Shown here in pieces: positions 17,563-26,332 of a stretch of 64,000 nucleotides of DNA. Position 1 is the first letter of the stretch; each line of letters begins with the position of its first letter. The notes under the pieces are model-generated. The model worked only from the letters and a program-made list of their open reading frames with translations. It did no database searches and had not been told where the DNA came from. A program made the position numbers and the translations under genes. This DNA comes from Methylobacterium thuringiense (GTDB lineage: Bacteria > Pseudomonadota > Alphaproteobacteria > Rhizobiales > Beijerinckiaceae): positions 1 through 64,000 of the forward strand of contig NZ_BPRA01000001.1 of the NCBI RefSeq assembly GCF_022179645.1. Reading direction: 5' to 3'.

Positions 17563-18477
17563 TCAGACGTTTCCCTCGAGAAAGTCCCGTAGCAGCAGAT
17601 GCGCGATGGCGAGCGGCTGCGGCGCGGTGATGCCCTCGGGATGGCTCTCCTCGAACATCGCGCGCAGGTCGTCCCGGGTAACCCAGCGGGCGTCGGCGAG
17701 TTCGAGCGGGTCCAGGGTGATGGTCTCGCTGGTCGCTTCGGCGACGCAACCGATCATCAAAGAGGACGGAAATGGCCAGGGCTGCGATGCACGGTAGCTG
17801 ACCTCGCCGATGGCGATGCCCGTTTCCTCCATCGTCTCGCGGCGCACCGCGTCTTCCACCGTCTCGCCGGGTTCCACAAATCCGGCGAGGCAGGAATACA
17901 TCGTGCCGGGAAAGTGCGGGCCGCGGCCGATCAGGCAGGCATCGCCCCGGTGGACCAGCATGATCACCACCGGGTCGGTGCGTGGGAAATGATGCATCGC
18001 GCAGGCCGGGCATTCGCGCCGGAAGCCGTTCGCCTTGACCTCGGTGGCCGCGCCGCAGTTGGAACAGAAGCCGTTGCGGCCGTGCCAGGCGAGGACGGAT
18101 TTCGCGGTAGCGAGCAAGCCGAGTTCGTCCGCGGCCACCGCCCCCTGGGCCGCGATGCCGCGCAGGTCCGAGATGCGAAACGCCGGCTCGGGAAAAGCCT
18201 CGCCTGCGTCTTCCGGTAGCCCGGTGGCAAAGACCGGGCGTCCCTCTGCGCGGCCGAGAAAGATCGTCAGCGGGTCAACTGCCCTTTGCGCCATATCGTC
18301 GGGGGCGAGCAGAGCCGTTGGCGGTTCGCCCGATCGTAGAACCACGCGGTCGCCGACGAAAACGAGATTGCCCGTGCCCGGTGCCTCGATCGGAGGGACC
18401 GGGACGTGCTCGCGCTCAGCGCCGTGGCGAACCAGCCGGCTGCGCACGAAGCCCAGGCGGTCGAAGGCGTCCGCCAT
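17563..18477 (-). CDS. nudC: NAD(H) pyrophosphatase (NADH-decapping Nudix hydrolase)
   Basis: 304 residues from ATG 18477. The N-terminal NUDIX-like domain is followed by a C4 zinc ribbon (FCSNCGAATEVKANGFRREC and PAC), then the Nudix box GFVEPGETVEDAVRRETMEETGI and the NudC-specific signature SQPWPFPSS. The enzyme hydrolyses NADH to NMNH and AMP and can remove NAD caps from RNA. The start lies 2 bases after the stop of the HIT gene, so both are in one operon. Longer upstream frames run through the HIT gene and are not credible. Confidence 0.95.
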   Translation of the reverse strand: MADAFDRLGFVRSRLVRHGAEREHVPVPPIEAPGTGNLVFVGDRVVLRSGEPPTALLAPDDMAQRAVDPLTIFLGRAEGRPVFATGLPEDAGEAFPEPAFRISDLRGIAAQGAVAADELGLLATAKSVLAWHGRNGFCSNCGAATEVKANGFRRECPACAMHHFPRTDPVVIMLVHRGDACLIGRGPHFPGTMYSCLAGFVEPGETVEDAVRRETMEETGIAIGEVSYRASQPWPFPSSLMIGCVAEATSETITLDPLELADARWVTRDDLRAMFEESHPEGITAPQPLAIAHLLLRDFLEGNV

Positions 18478-18479
18478 GG

Positions 18480-18896
18480 TCAGGCCGAAGCGAACAGGGC
18501 GCCGGCGCGCTCGATGAGCTGGGCGCGGGCATGGGCTGGGTAGGGCTTGGCCGTGCCGACACCCCAGATCGGGCTCGGCCAAGCCGGATCCGAGCGGAAA
18601 CGCCCGATCACGTGGACGTGCAACTGAGCCACCACGTTTCCGAGCGCGGCGACGTTGACCTTGTCGGGCTTCGACAGCGCCTGCATCACGCCCGTCGCGA
18701 GGCGGATCTCCTCCATCAGCGTGGCCGAGTCTTCGGGCGTGAGGTCGGTCAGCTCGCTCAAGCCCTCCCGGCGCGGCACCAGGATGAGCCAGGGAAACCG
18801 GGAATCGTCCATCAGCAGGACGGAGCACAGGGCGAGGTCGCCGATCGCAGCGGTGTCGCCCTGAAGGCGGGGGTCGAGGGTGAAGACGGTGCTCAT
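18480..18896 (-). CDS. HIT-family nucleotide hydrolase, variant histidine triad
   Basis: 138 residues. The HIT fold is recognised from FPWLILVPRREGLSELTDLT and the C-terminal motif QLHVHVIGRFRSDPAWP. In canonical HIT proteins the motif is His-x-His-x-His; here it reads Gln91-Leu-His93-Val-His95, so the first His is Gln while the nucleophile position (the middle one, His93) is kept. Many alphaproteobacterial HIT proteins look like this, as far as I recall. It would hydrolyse nucleotidyl phosphoramidates or dinucleotides. It is co-transcribed with nudC, which fits shared dinucleotide clean-up. Confidence 0.9.
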   Translation of the reverse strand: MSTVFTLDPRLQGDTAAIGDLALCSVLLMDDSRFPWLILVPRREGLSELTDLTPEDSATLMEEIRLATGVMQALSKPDKVNVAALGNVVAQLHVHVIGRFRSDPAWPSPIWGVGTAKPYPAHARAQLIERAGALFASA

Positions 18897-19305
18897 GATC
18901 CTGCGATGTAGGACGCTGTGCGTCGAGTGGGAGCCGGTTTCGTGCGTCTTCTGCCATGCGCAGTACCGCGGAAGACCATGCGGCGGGCCTGGCCTGACGT
19001 GTGTGGATGCACCGCTGACGCCTCATAGGCCGTCGATCATATCTCTGCGCAATCGAGTTCTGCCAGAAACGACGCGATCGCAGGTTCGGCTGTGCGCCGG
19101 TCCCGATCGGCAAAGAGAGTTCGCGGTGTTATGAGTATTGGATACACTTGGATGCTCACGGTAGCCTTCCTGGCGGGTCCTACGTTGGGGACGACGGTCG
19201 ACACGATGTTGCCACGATCGGCTCAGCGAGCGTTCAGGGAAAAATGTGTTTCATCCCATCTCCGGTCGCGGTCGCTTCGCGCCGAATGGTCGAGGAGGTC
19301 CCAGA
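18897..19305. other. divergent intergenic region, no gene seen
   Basis: About 400 bases between the divergent HIT and GCG/CRPN genes. A frame starting near 19131 is open but overlaps the downstream gene in another frame and has no family match. Only the strong GAGGAGGT sequence at 19292-19299, the ribosome-binding site of the next gene, stands out. Confidence 0.5.
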
Positions 19306-19611
19306 ATGACGAACCTGAAGCTTTTTGTGACCGCGGCGACGCTCGCGGGTGGCATTGGTCTCGCGTCGGCGGCGAGCGCCGCCCCGCTCAGCCCCGCGTT
19401 GCTCGGCGCGGTGGATGGAGCCCAAGTGGAGCGCGTGGCCGGCGGCTGCGGCCCCGGTTTCCACCCGAACCCCTGGGGTGAATGCCGTCCCAACTTCTAC
19501 GGCCCGCGGCGCTTCTATGGCGGGCCCGGTTACGGCGGTCCCTACGCGTATTATCGCCCGCGTCCCGTCTACCGGCCCTACGGCTTCTACGGTCCGCGTC
19601 CGTTCTTCTAG
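19306..19611 (+). CDS. secreted GCG/CRPN-type protein with Tyr/Pro/Gly-rich tail
   Basis: 101 residues from ATG 19306, behind a near-perfect ribosome-binding site GAGGAGGT at 7 bases. A signal peptide (TAATLAGGIGLASAASA) precedes a short conserved block, GGCGPGFHPNPWGECRPN (about 48-65), the GCG...CRPN motif known as a prefix to low-complexity repeats in Rhizobiales. The tail is rich in Tyr, Arg, Pro, Gly and Phe (YGPRRFYGGPGYGGPYAYY). Two cysteines could pair. The protein is exported; its function is unknown. A bidirectional terminator follows at 19655. Confidence 0.85.
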   Translation: MTNLKLFVTAATLAGGIGLASAASAAPLSPALLGAVDGAQVERVAGGCGPGFHPNPWGECRPNFYGPRRFYGGPGYGGPYAYYRPRPVYRPYGFYGPRPFF

Positions 19612-19654
19612 TTCGCACTTCGGCAAGCTTCGCGGGTCCGCGACTGCGATATGG

Positions 19655-19688
19655 AAAAGCCGGCGGGGCATTGCCCGCCGGCTTTTTT
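19655..19688. terminator. bidirectional Rho-independent terminator
   Basis: A hairpin with arms AAAAGCCGGCGGG and CCCGCCGGCTTTT, a loop of about 5 bases and a run of six T at 19683-19688. The A-run on the left makes it functional in both directions, serving the secreted protein gene and the convergent RND pump gene. Confidence 0.9.
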
Positions 19689-19707
19689 CGTGCCGGGTCC
19701 CGCGTCT

Positions 19708-22700
19708 CTATCCGTGGGCCGGGTGCGCGCCTGGCGCTTCGTCGTTGCGCTTGCCGCGCTTTCTGTCGATCCAGATCACGAAGCGGCGGATCACCACGTA
19801 GAAGACCGGCGTCAGGAACAGGCCGAAGAAGGTCGCGCCGATCATCCCGAAGCATACCGCGGTACCGAGGGCCTGCCGCATCTCGGCGCCGGGGCCGGTG
19901 GCGATGACGAGCGGTACGGTGCCGAGAATGAAGGCGAAGGCCGTCATCAGGATCGGACGCAGGCGCAAGCGGCAGGCGTGGACGGCGGCGTCGACCGGGC
20001 CCTTGTGCTCCGATTCCTCGATGTCGTGGGCGAACTCCACGATCAGGATGGCGTTCTTGGCGGCGAGGCCGATCAGCACGATCAGTCCGATCTGGGTCAG
20101 GATGTTGTTGTCCTGCCCCCGGAACTGCACGCCGAGCAGGGCGGCCAGCACACCGGTCGGCACCACAAGCAGGATCGCCAGCGGGAGGGCCCAGGATTCG
20201 TACTGCGCGGCGAGCACCAGGAAGACGAGGAGCACGCCCAGCGCGAACACGTAGATCGCCGTGTTTCCCACCGCCTTCTGCTGGTAGGCGATTTCGGTCC
20301 AATCGTAGGCGTAGCCGTCGGGCAGCGCCTTGGTGGCGATCTGCTCCATGGCGTCGAGCGCCTGACCCGTCGAGATACCGGGCTTGGCCACGCCCTGGAC
20401 GGGCACCGAGTAGTACAGGTTGAACCGCTGCACGATCTGCGGGCCGGTGATCTCGCGGATGGTCGCGAGCGTCCCCATCGGCACCAGTGCGCCGGTTGAG
20501 GAGCGCACCTTGAGCTGTTCGATGTCGCGCTGCGACATGCGGAACGGGGCGTCGCCCTGCACACGGACCTGATAGATGCGGCCTAGCGTGTTGAAGTCGT
20601 TGACGTAGGTGCCGCCGAGCGCCGCCTGCACCGTGCTGAAGACGTTGGTGAGCGGCACGTTCAACATGCGCGCGACGGTGCGGTCGATGTCCAGATAGAG
20701 CTGCGGCGTGTCGTTGGCGAAGGTCGTGAAGACCCGCTGCACGTCGTTGCTCTGGTTGGCCTGTCCCAGCACCTCGTTCACCGCCGCCAGAAGCGGGCCG
20801 ATCTCCGACGATTGCCGGCTCTCGATCTGCATCTTGAAGCCGCCGCCCTGGCCGAGGCCGCGGACCGGTGGCGGCGGAATCACGATGACGCGTGCTTCCT
20901 GGATGCCGGCAGTCGCCTTGAGCACGTCACCGGTGATGACGGCGGCGCTGCGGCCGACGGCGGCCCGTTCCTTCGCGCCCTTGAGCGTGAGGAACATCAC
21001 CGCCGCGTTGGTGGTGTTGGTGAAGGTCGCACCGTCGAAGCCGGCGATGATGACCGTGTTGGTGACGCCGTCGACCCCGCGCGCGATCTCGGCGGCATGG
21101 TTGACCACCGCCGTGGTGCGGTCGAGCGAGGCACCCGAGGGAAGCTGCACCACGCCGATCAGGTAGCCCTGGTCCTGGTCCGGGATGAAGCCGGTCGGCG
21201 TCGTCTGGACGAGGTGGATCGTCCCGGCGATCACCGCCGCGTAGACGACGAGCATCGCGAGCAGGCCGACGATCGAGGTCGTCAGCACGCGGATGGTGCC
21301 GGCATAGGCGTTCGACAGCGCATCGAAGGCGCGGTTGAACAGGTGTGCCAGCCAGTTCACGAAACGGGTGAGGAAGAACTTCGGCTTGGCGTGCTCGTGA
21401 TGCGGCTTGAGCAGGATCTTGCAGAGCGCCGGCGAGAGCGTCAGCGAATTGAAGGCCGAGATGATGGTCGAGGCCGCGATGGTGAGCGCGAACTGCTTGT
21501 AGAACTGGCCCGAGATGCCGGGGATGAAGGCGGTCGGGATGAACACCGCCGCCAGCACAAGTGCGATGGCGAGGACGGCGCTGCCGACCTCGTCCATGGT
21601 CTTGTGCGCGGCCTCGCCCGGCGAGAGCCCCTCGGCCATGTTGCGCTCGACGTTCTCCACCACGACGATCGCGTCGTCGACGACGATGCCGATGGCGAGC
21701 ACCAGCCCGAACAGGGTCAGGTTGTTGAGCGAGAAGCCGAAGGCCGCCATCGCCGCGAAGGTGCCGATCAGCGACACGGGAATCGCGATTACCGGGATCA
21801 GCGCCGTGCGCCAGCTCTGCAGGAAGACCAGGATCACGATCACGACGAGGCCGACCGCCTCGAACAGCGTCTTGTAGACCTCGTGGATCGATTCCTCGAT
21901 GAACTCGGTCGGGTTGTAGGCGATCCGGTACTCGACGTCGGGCGGGAAGTTCTTCTTCAGGCTTTCCATCGTCGCCTTGACGGACGCCGCCGCCTCTAGC
22001 GCGTTGGTGCCCGGCCGCTGGAACGCGCCGATGCCGACGGCGGGCGTCGCGTTGAGGAACGAGTTTGTCGTGTAGTCCTTCTGGCCCATCTCGACGCGGG
22101 CGACGTCCTTGATGCGCACGAGCCGCCCGTCGCGCGCCTTGACGATGACCTCGGCGAACTCTTCCGGCGTCTTGAAGCGCCCCTGCGACTGCACGACGAG
22201 CTGGAAGGCCGCGCTCGGGTCGGCCGGCGGGCCGTTGAGCTGGCCCGCCGCGACTTGCACGTTCTGCTCCTGCAGGGCGGTGGTGATGTCGGTGGTGGTC
22301 AGGCCGTAGGCGGCGAGCTTGTTCGGATCGAGCCAGACGCGTTCGGCGTATTCGTTGCCGCCGAAGATCGTGATGTCGCCGACACCATCCAGACGCAGCA
22401 TCTCGTCGCGGATGTTCAGGTAGATGTAGTTGGCGAGGTAGTTCTGGTCGTAGGTCCTGTTCGGCGAGAGCAGGTGCACGACCAGCATCAGGTCGGGCGA
22501 TGCCTTGCGGACGATGACGCCGAGGTTGCGCACGTCCGGCGGCAGGCGGGGCTGGGCCACCGAGAGCCGGTTCTGGACGAGGACGTTCGCGATATCGAGG
22601 TTGGTGCCGACCTTGAAGGTGACGGTGAGCAGCATGGCGCCGTCGTTCGTCGACAGCGACGTCATGTAGAGCATGTTGTCGACGCCGTTGATCTCCTGTT

Positions 22701-22902
22701 CCAGCGGCGTCGCGATGGTGGCGGCCACGGTCTCGGCGTTGGCGCCCGGGAAGGAGGCGCGCACGGTCACCGTCGGCGGCACGATCTCGGGATATTGCGA
22801 GACCGGCAGCTTCTCGTAGGCGACGATGCCGAGGATCAGGAAGATGATCGACGTGACCGAGGCGAAGATCGGCCGGTCGACGAAGAAATGGGCAAAACGC
22901 AT
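19708..22902 (-). CDS. RND multidrug efflux permease (MexF/AcrB-like)
   Basis: 1064 residues, the length of MexF-type HAE1 pumps. TM1 follows VDRPIFASVTSIIFLILG; the porter domain has TVTVRASFPGANAETVAATIATPLE; the relay aspartates are in AIGIVVDDAIVVVENVERNM; the second half contains TGFIPDQDQGYLIGVVQLP and IVLIGLAAKNAILIVEFAHD. All twelve membrane segments and both porter halves are present. It is downstream of a MexE-like adaptor gene on the same strand (128-base gap), so both make a tripartite pump with an outer-membrane channel encoded elsewhere. It is only distantly similar to the pump encoded at 5238, so the two are not a recent duplication. Confidence 0.95.
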   Translation of the reverse strand: MRFAHFFVDRPIFASVTSIIFLILGIVAYEKLPVSQYPEIVPPTVTVRASFPGANAETVAATIATPLEQEINGVDNMLYMTSLSTNDGAMLLTVTFKVGTNLDIANVLVQNRLSVAQPRLPPDVRNLGVIVRKASPDLMLVVHLLSPNRTYDQNYLANYIYLNIRDEMLRLDGVGDITIFGGNEYAERVWLDPNKLAAYGLTTTDITTALQEQNVQVAAGQLNGPPADPSAAFQLVVQSQGRFKTPEEFAEVIVKARDGRLVRIKDVARVEMGQKDYTTNSFLNATPAVGIGAFQRPGTNALEAAASVKATMESLKKNFPPDVEYRIAYNPTEFIEESIHEVYKTLFEAVGLVVIVILVFLQSWRTALIPVIAIPVSLIGTFAAMAAFGFSLNNLTLFGLVLAIGIVVDDAIVVVENVERNMAEGLSPGEAAHKTMDEVGSAVLAIALVLAAVFIPTAFIPGISGQFYKQFALTIAASTIISAFNSLTLSPALCKILLKPHHEHAKPKFFLTRFVNWLAHLFNRAFDALSNAYAGTIRVLTTSIVGLLAMLVVYAAVIAGTIHLVQTTPTGFIPDQDQGYLIGVVQLPSGASLDRTTAVVNHAAEIARGVDGVTNTVIIAGFDGATFTNTTNAAVMFLTLKGAKERAAVGRSAAVITGDVLKATAGIQEARVIVIPPPPVRGLGQGGGFKMQIESRQSSEIGPLLAAVNEVLGQANQSNDVQRVFTTFANDTPQLYLDIDRTVARMLNVPLTNVFSTVQAALGGTYVNDFNTLGRIYQVRVQGDAPFRMSQRDIEQLKVRSSTGALVPMGTLATIREITGPQIVQRFNLYYSVPVQGVAKPGISTGQALDAMEQIATKALPDGYAYDWTEIAYQQKAVGNTAIYVFALGVLLVFLVLAAQYESWALPLAILLVVPTGVLAALLGVQFRGQDNNILTQIGLIVLIGLAAKNAILIVEFAHDIEESEHKGPVDAAVHACRLRLRPILMTAFAFILGTVPLVIATGPGAEMRQALGTAVCFGMIGATFFGLFLTPVFYVVIRRFVIWIDRKRGKRNDEAPGAHPAHG

Positions 22903-23030
22903 CGGCTCAACCTTCCGCCGCCGCGCCGGGTGATCCGGATCGTCGGCTCATGTCTTCGTCTGCGGCCCCGCCGGGGACGCAGTGGATTTTTTGGCGCGGC
23001 GAATGGTGCGCGCTGGATACGGCGCGGTCG

Positions 23031-24170
23031 TCAGCTCTTGGTCGGGGGCAGCTGCTTCGTCTCGGGCTTGACCTTGGCGCCGGGACGGACCTTGGCGACG
23101 CCGTTGATCACGACGACGTCGTCAGGCTTCAGACCGTCGCGGATGACGCGGTAGCCGTCGACGATCGGGCCGATCTTCACGGGCTTGGCCTCGACCTTGT
23201 CCTCGGCGCCGAGCACGTAGACGATGCGCTTGTCCTGGTTGGCCGAGATCGCCTCGTCCGGGATCATGATCGCCTCGTACGGCTTCGTCGCCGGCATCGA
23301 GACGATGCCGAACAGGCCCGGCTTGATGAAGCCGTCCGCGTTCGGAACCGTGGCGCGCAGCAGGATCGTACCGGTCTGGCCGTCGACGCGGTTGTCGACG
23401 AAGTCGAGCGTGCCCTTGTGGGTCGGCTTCTCCTCGCCGGTGAGCGCGATCATGATCGGCGCGCCCTTGCCGCGCTGGGTCACGCCCATGCCGATGCCGA
23501 GCGCGGTTTGGTATTTCAGGAACGACTTCTCGTCGACGGTGAAGCCGAAATAGATCGGATCGAGGGAAACGATCGTCGTCAGCAGCGTCTGGTCGGTGAT
23601 GACGATGTTGCCCTCGGTGACTGCGCGCTGGCTGATGCGGCCGTTGATCGGCGACTTCACTTCGGTGAAGTCGTAGTTCAGCTGGGCGTTGCGGAGCGCC
23701 GCCTCGGCGCTGTCGACGTCGGCCTGCGCGGTTTGCGAGGCCTGCCGGCGCTGGTCGGTGACCTGCTCGGAGATGTTGCCGCCCTTCGAGAGCACCTGTG
23801 CGCGTTCGAGGTCGGTCTGGGTGAAGGACAACCGTGCCTTGGCCGAGGTCAGCGTCGCCTGGGACTGTTCGAGCGCGGCCTTGTAGGGCCGGCGGTCGAT
23901 CAGGAAGAGCACTTCGCCCTTCTTCACCGTGGCTCCGTCCTGGAACATGATCTTGTCGAGATAGCCGGTGACGCGGGCGCGCATCTCGACGAACTCGATC
24001 GGATCGAAGCGGCCGGTATACTGATCCTGCTCGACGATCTCGCGGACCACCGGCTTCGAGACGGTGACGCCGGGCGGCGGCGCACCGGGCGCCTGCGCGA
24101 ACGCGGGCGACGCCGCGGACGCTGCGGCCAGACCGATCGTGACGAGGCTGTAAAGCCGGGCGTTGCGCAT
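23031..24170 (-). CDS. RND efflux periplasmic adaptor (MexE-like)
   Basis: 379 residues from ATG 24170, which has AAGGGA about 9 bases upstream; ATG 24188 would overlap that site. Signal peptide (cleavage near SPAFA-QA), lipoyl half VTGYLDKIMFQDGATVKKGEVLFLID, helical hairpin (about 90-160, with SQATLTSAKARLSFTQTDLE), second lipoyl half YDFTEVKSPINGRISQRAV, then beta-barrel (SLDPIYFGFTVDEKSFLKY). The pattern is that of MexE and its alphaproteobacterial relatives. It bridges the RND permease encoded downstream to an outer-membrane factor. No regulator gene is adjacent; a dyad at 24217-24238 may be the control site. Confidence 0.94.
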   Translation of the reverse strand: MRNARLYSLVTIGLAAASAASPAFAQAPGAPPPGVTVSKPVVREIVEQDQYTGRFDPIEFVEMRARVTGYLDKIMFQDGATVKKGEVLFLIDRRPYKAALEQSQATLTSAKARLSFTQTDLERAQVLSKGGNISEQVTDQRRQASQTAQADVDSAEAALRNAQLNYDFTEVKSPINGRISQRAVTEGNIVITDQTLLTTIVSLDPIYFGFTVDEKSFLKYQTALGIGMGVTQRGKGAPIMIALTGEEKPTHKGTLDFVDNRVDGQTGTILLRATVPNADGFIKPGLFGIVSMPATKPYEAIMIPDEAISANQDKRIVYVLGAEDKVEAKPVKIGPIVDGYRVIRDGLKPDDVVVINGVAKVRPGAKVKPETKQLPPTKS

Positions 24171-24216
24171 TCTTTGGGTTCCCTTCATCCCGCGCTAGAG
24201 GCTCGGGACGGGTCGT

Positions 24217-24238
24217 GTTGTGCGGTGCCGCACACAAC
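24217..24238. promoter_or_regulatory. dyad upstream of MexEF-like operon
   Basis: Arms GTTGTG (24217-24222) and CACAAC (24233-24238) flank a 10-base centre that is itself nearly symmetric (CGG..CCG). It lies 47-68 bases upstream of the adaptor start on the minus strand, where an operator would be expected. No regulator is encoded beside it, so assignment is tentative. Confidence 0.4.
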
Positions 24239-24309
24239 CGCCGCAGCGGGCGGACTGGAACGGGGAATGGAGCCGGGGCACCGGGCTGAACCTCGACGGC
24301 TGTCTGCGA

Positions 24310-24633
24310 TCAGCGTTCGATCGGCTCTCCCGAGCCGTACCAATCCTTGAAGGCGCCCTCGTAATGCTCGCTCACGTCGAGCCCGGCCTGCCGGGCGGCG
24401 GCGATGGCGTGGACCGAGCGGACGCCCGAGGCGCAGGAGAAGACCGGCCGGCGCCCGTCCGTCGCGATCAGCGCCTTGAGCGTGTCCGGATCGAAATCGG
24501 AGAGCGGATAGGAGACCGAGCCGGGGATGTGCCCGCCTGCGAACTCGTGCTCCTCGCGCACGTCGATCAGCAGGATCGAGCCGTCGGCCAGCCCCTGCTT
24601 CACGGCATCCCGGTCGACATCGACGATCGTCAT
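24310..24633 (-). CDS. single-domain rhodanese (sulfurtransferase)
   Basis: 107 residues from ATG 24633. One rhodanese domain: VDRDAVKQGLADGSILLIDVREEHEFAGGHIPGS, and the active-site loop FSCASGVRS with Cys67 followed by a CxxGxR cradle, then GAFKDWYGSG. Such proteins carry persulfide sulfur in the cytoplasm. A start at 24669 would add 12 unconserved residues. It lies between the MexEF-like operon and a glycosyltransferase on the same strand, with no evident functional link. Confidence 0.92.
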   Translation of the reverse strand: MTIVDVDRDAVKQGLADGSILLIDVREEHEFAGGHIPGSVSYPLSDFDPDTLKALIATDGRRPVFSCASGVRSVHAIAAARQAGLDVSEHYEGAFKDWYGSGEPIER

Positions 24634-24751
24634 CGCGTGCGAGCCCCGTTCTTCGCGGCAGATCCCCACGGCCGCCGGTCGGCTGCCACGAAGACTGACG
24701 GTTTTCCATATTCGTCAGCGCGGTGGGAGGCAAGTTTGCGACCCGACGCGA

Positions 24752-26029
24752 TCACGGCAGGTCGAGAGCTTCGATCGCGGCATCGAGCTTGTCGAGATGG
24801 GCTGGCCAGCCCGGAACCCGGTATCCCGTGAATCGCGCCGCGAGCGACGATCGAAGCGAAGAGGATCGCTCGCTCAACGCCTCGATCGCCGTGCGCCAGC
24901 CGGGGCCGTCGAGGGGATCCAGGAACTGCGAGAAGCCGTGGCCGATCTCGCGATGCACGGGAATGTCGGACGCGATGACTGGCAATCCGCTCGCCGCCGC
25001 CTCGACCACCGGCAGGCCGTAGCCCTCGATGAAGGACGGCATCAGCAGGGCGGTCGCACCGCGCATCAGCCGGGCGAGGCCGGGTGTCGAGAGTCCCGTG
25101 ACCTCGGTGACATACGGGGCGATCGCGCGGCAGCGATCGAGCAGGTCCACGACGTTCTCGACCTCCCAGCCGCGCCGCCCGACGATGACGAGATGCGGGG
25201 TGTCGGCGCCGTTCCGTTCCGCGAGATCGCGCCAGACCTGGAGCAGGAGCAGGTGGTTCTTGCGGGATTCGATGGTCCCGCAGACGAGGAAGGTCGGCCG
25301 CAGGAAACGCGGGGCCTCGCCGTCGCGTGCCGAAAAGACCGGCTCGACGCCGAGCGGCGCCACGGTGATCGGTTTCGGCGCAAAACCCTGCGCGGCGAGA
25401 TGCGCCGAGAAGCGCCCGCCGACGTCGGCGGAGTTCACGATCACTGCGGCGGCATGCCGGGCAATGGTCTCCATGCGCTGCCTGTGACGGTCCGATTCGC
25501 CCGGCCGTCCGTATTCGGGATGCGAGATCGGGATCAGGTCGTGCACGAAGAACACCGGCCGGATGTCGCGGCGCTCGTAGAGCCAGTCGAACCGCGCCGG
25601 CCGGTCGAGCCGCAGATGCGAACTGTGCAGGTAGACCGTGTCCGGCGGCAGGGCAGCGATGCCGCGGCCGCGCAGCGTGCGCAATGCTGTCCCCAGTTGG
25701 ATCTGCCGGCGGCGAAGCGCGCTGCGGCGGGCCTTGGCGGCGGACGAGCGCACGCGACTTCCGTCGACGAGGCCGCGATAAACGGGATCGTCCTCTGCGC
25801 GCACGTCCTCGACCCATCCCGCCGCGACGGCGTCGACGATCGCGCGCGCCTGTTCCCGATCGATCACCCGCGGCCCGAAAGCACTCGTCACCAGACCGAA
25901 GCGCGGTCCTTCGCCTCCGAGCACGTGGCGCGCATAGGCGAGATCGACCCGGTCGATTCCCGTCGGGCTGGCATGCCGCAGCCGTGTGATCAGCCGGGTG
26001 AGGTCGAAGGCGATGGCGCGCGGGGGCAT
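24752..26029 (-). CDS. glycosyltransferase family 4 (GT-B fold)
   Basis: 425 residues from ATG 26029. The N-terminal half has FDLTRLITRLRHASPTGIDRVDLAYARHVL, a pattern of mannosyltransferase-like GT4 enzymes. The C-terminal Glycos_transf_1 domain (about 225-400) has FLVCGTIESRKNHLLLLQVW, LVIVGRRGWE, and the donor-binding ALLMPSFIEGYGLPVVEAAASGLPVIASD with the E-x7-E motif. It transfers a sugar from a nucleotide donor; acceptor unknown. No capsule or O-antigen genes surround it, so it is an isolated glycosyltransferase. An upstream ATG at 26083 gives 18 additional Arg/Pro-rich residues that are probably not translated. Confidence 0.9.
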   Translation of the reverse strand: MPPRAIAFDLTRLITRLRHASPTGIDRVDLAYARHVLGGEGPRFGLVTSAFGPRVIDREQARAIVDAVAAGWVEDVRAEDDPVYRGLVDGSRVRSSAAKARRSALRRRQIQLGTALRTLRGRGIAALPPDTVYLHSSHLRLDRPARFDWLYERRDIRPVFFVHDLIPISHPEYGRPGESDRHRQRMETIARHAAAVIVNSADVGGRFSAHLAAQGFAPKPITVAPLGVEPVFSARDGEAPRFLRPTFLVCGTIESRKNHLLLLQVWRDLAERNGADTPHLVIVGRRGWEVENVVDLLDRCRAIAPYVTEVTGLSTPGLARLMRGATALLMPSFIEGYGLPVVEAAASGLPVIASDIPVHREIGHGFSQFLDPLDGPGWRTAIEALSERSSSLRSSLAARFTGYRVPGWPAHLDKLDAAIEALDLP

Positions 26030-26178
26030 GGGTCTCCGTCGGGGTGGGGCAGGACGCCGACGCTCCTTAAACCGCCCCGCCATCGGCCGCGACCGTGCCT
26101 GGACGCCTTTCGGGCTTGCGCCGGCCCCGGTCGAAAGCTAAGAGCGCCGAGCCCCTCGGGGCATCGGAACGGATGTGA

Positions 26179-26255
26179 CGGAGTATAGCGCAGCCCGGTA
26201 GCGCACCTGTCTGGGGGACAGGGGGTCGCAGGTTCAAGTCCTGCTACTCCGACCA
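26179..26255 (+). tRNA. tRNA-Pro(GGG)
   Basis: A 77-base cloverleaf: acceptor arms CGGAGTA and TACTCCG, D arm GCGCAGCCCGGTAGCGC, anticodon stem CCTGT/ACAGG with loop CTGGGGG (anticodon GGG), T arm GCAGG-TTCAAGT-CCTGC, and encoded CCA (26253-26255). A hairpin terminator follows. Confidence 0.96.
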
Positions 26256-26266
26256 ATAAGACGCAG

Positions 26267-26289
26267 ACCATCGGCGATGAACCGATGGT
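26267..26289 (+). terminator. weak hairpin after tRNA-Pro
   Basis: Stem ACCATCGG/CCGATGGT with a 7-base loop, followed by TTCGTT. It starts 12 bases after the tRNA and could aid 3'-end formation, but the T-run is poor. Confidence 0.45.
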
Positions 26290-26302
26290 TTCGTTCCGAT
26301 GG

Positions 26303-26332
26303 AAGGCCGGGTGCGAAAGCCCCGGCCTTTTC
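26303..26332 (+). terminator. Rho-independent terminator of tRNA-Pro
   Basis: Stem AAGGCCGGG/CCCGGCCTT with a 9-base loop, followed by TTTCC. It is the second and stronger of two hairpins behind the tRNA gene. Confidence 0.7.

Noticed and set aside
19131..19481. plus-strand frame starting MSIGYTWMLTVAFLAG
   Set aside because: It overlaps the GCG/CRPN gene in another frame and lacks a ribosome-binding site.
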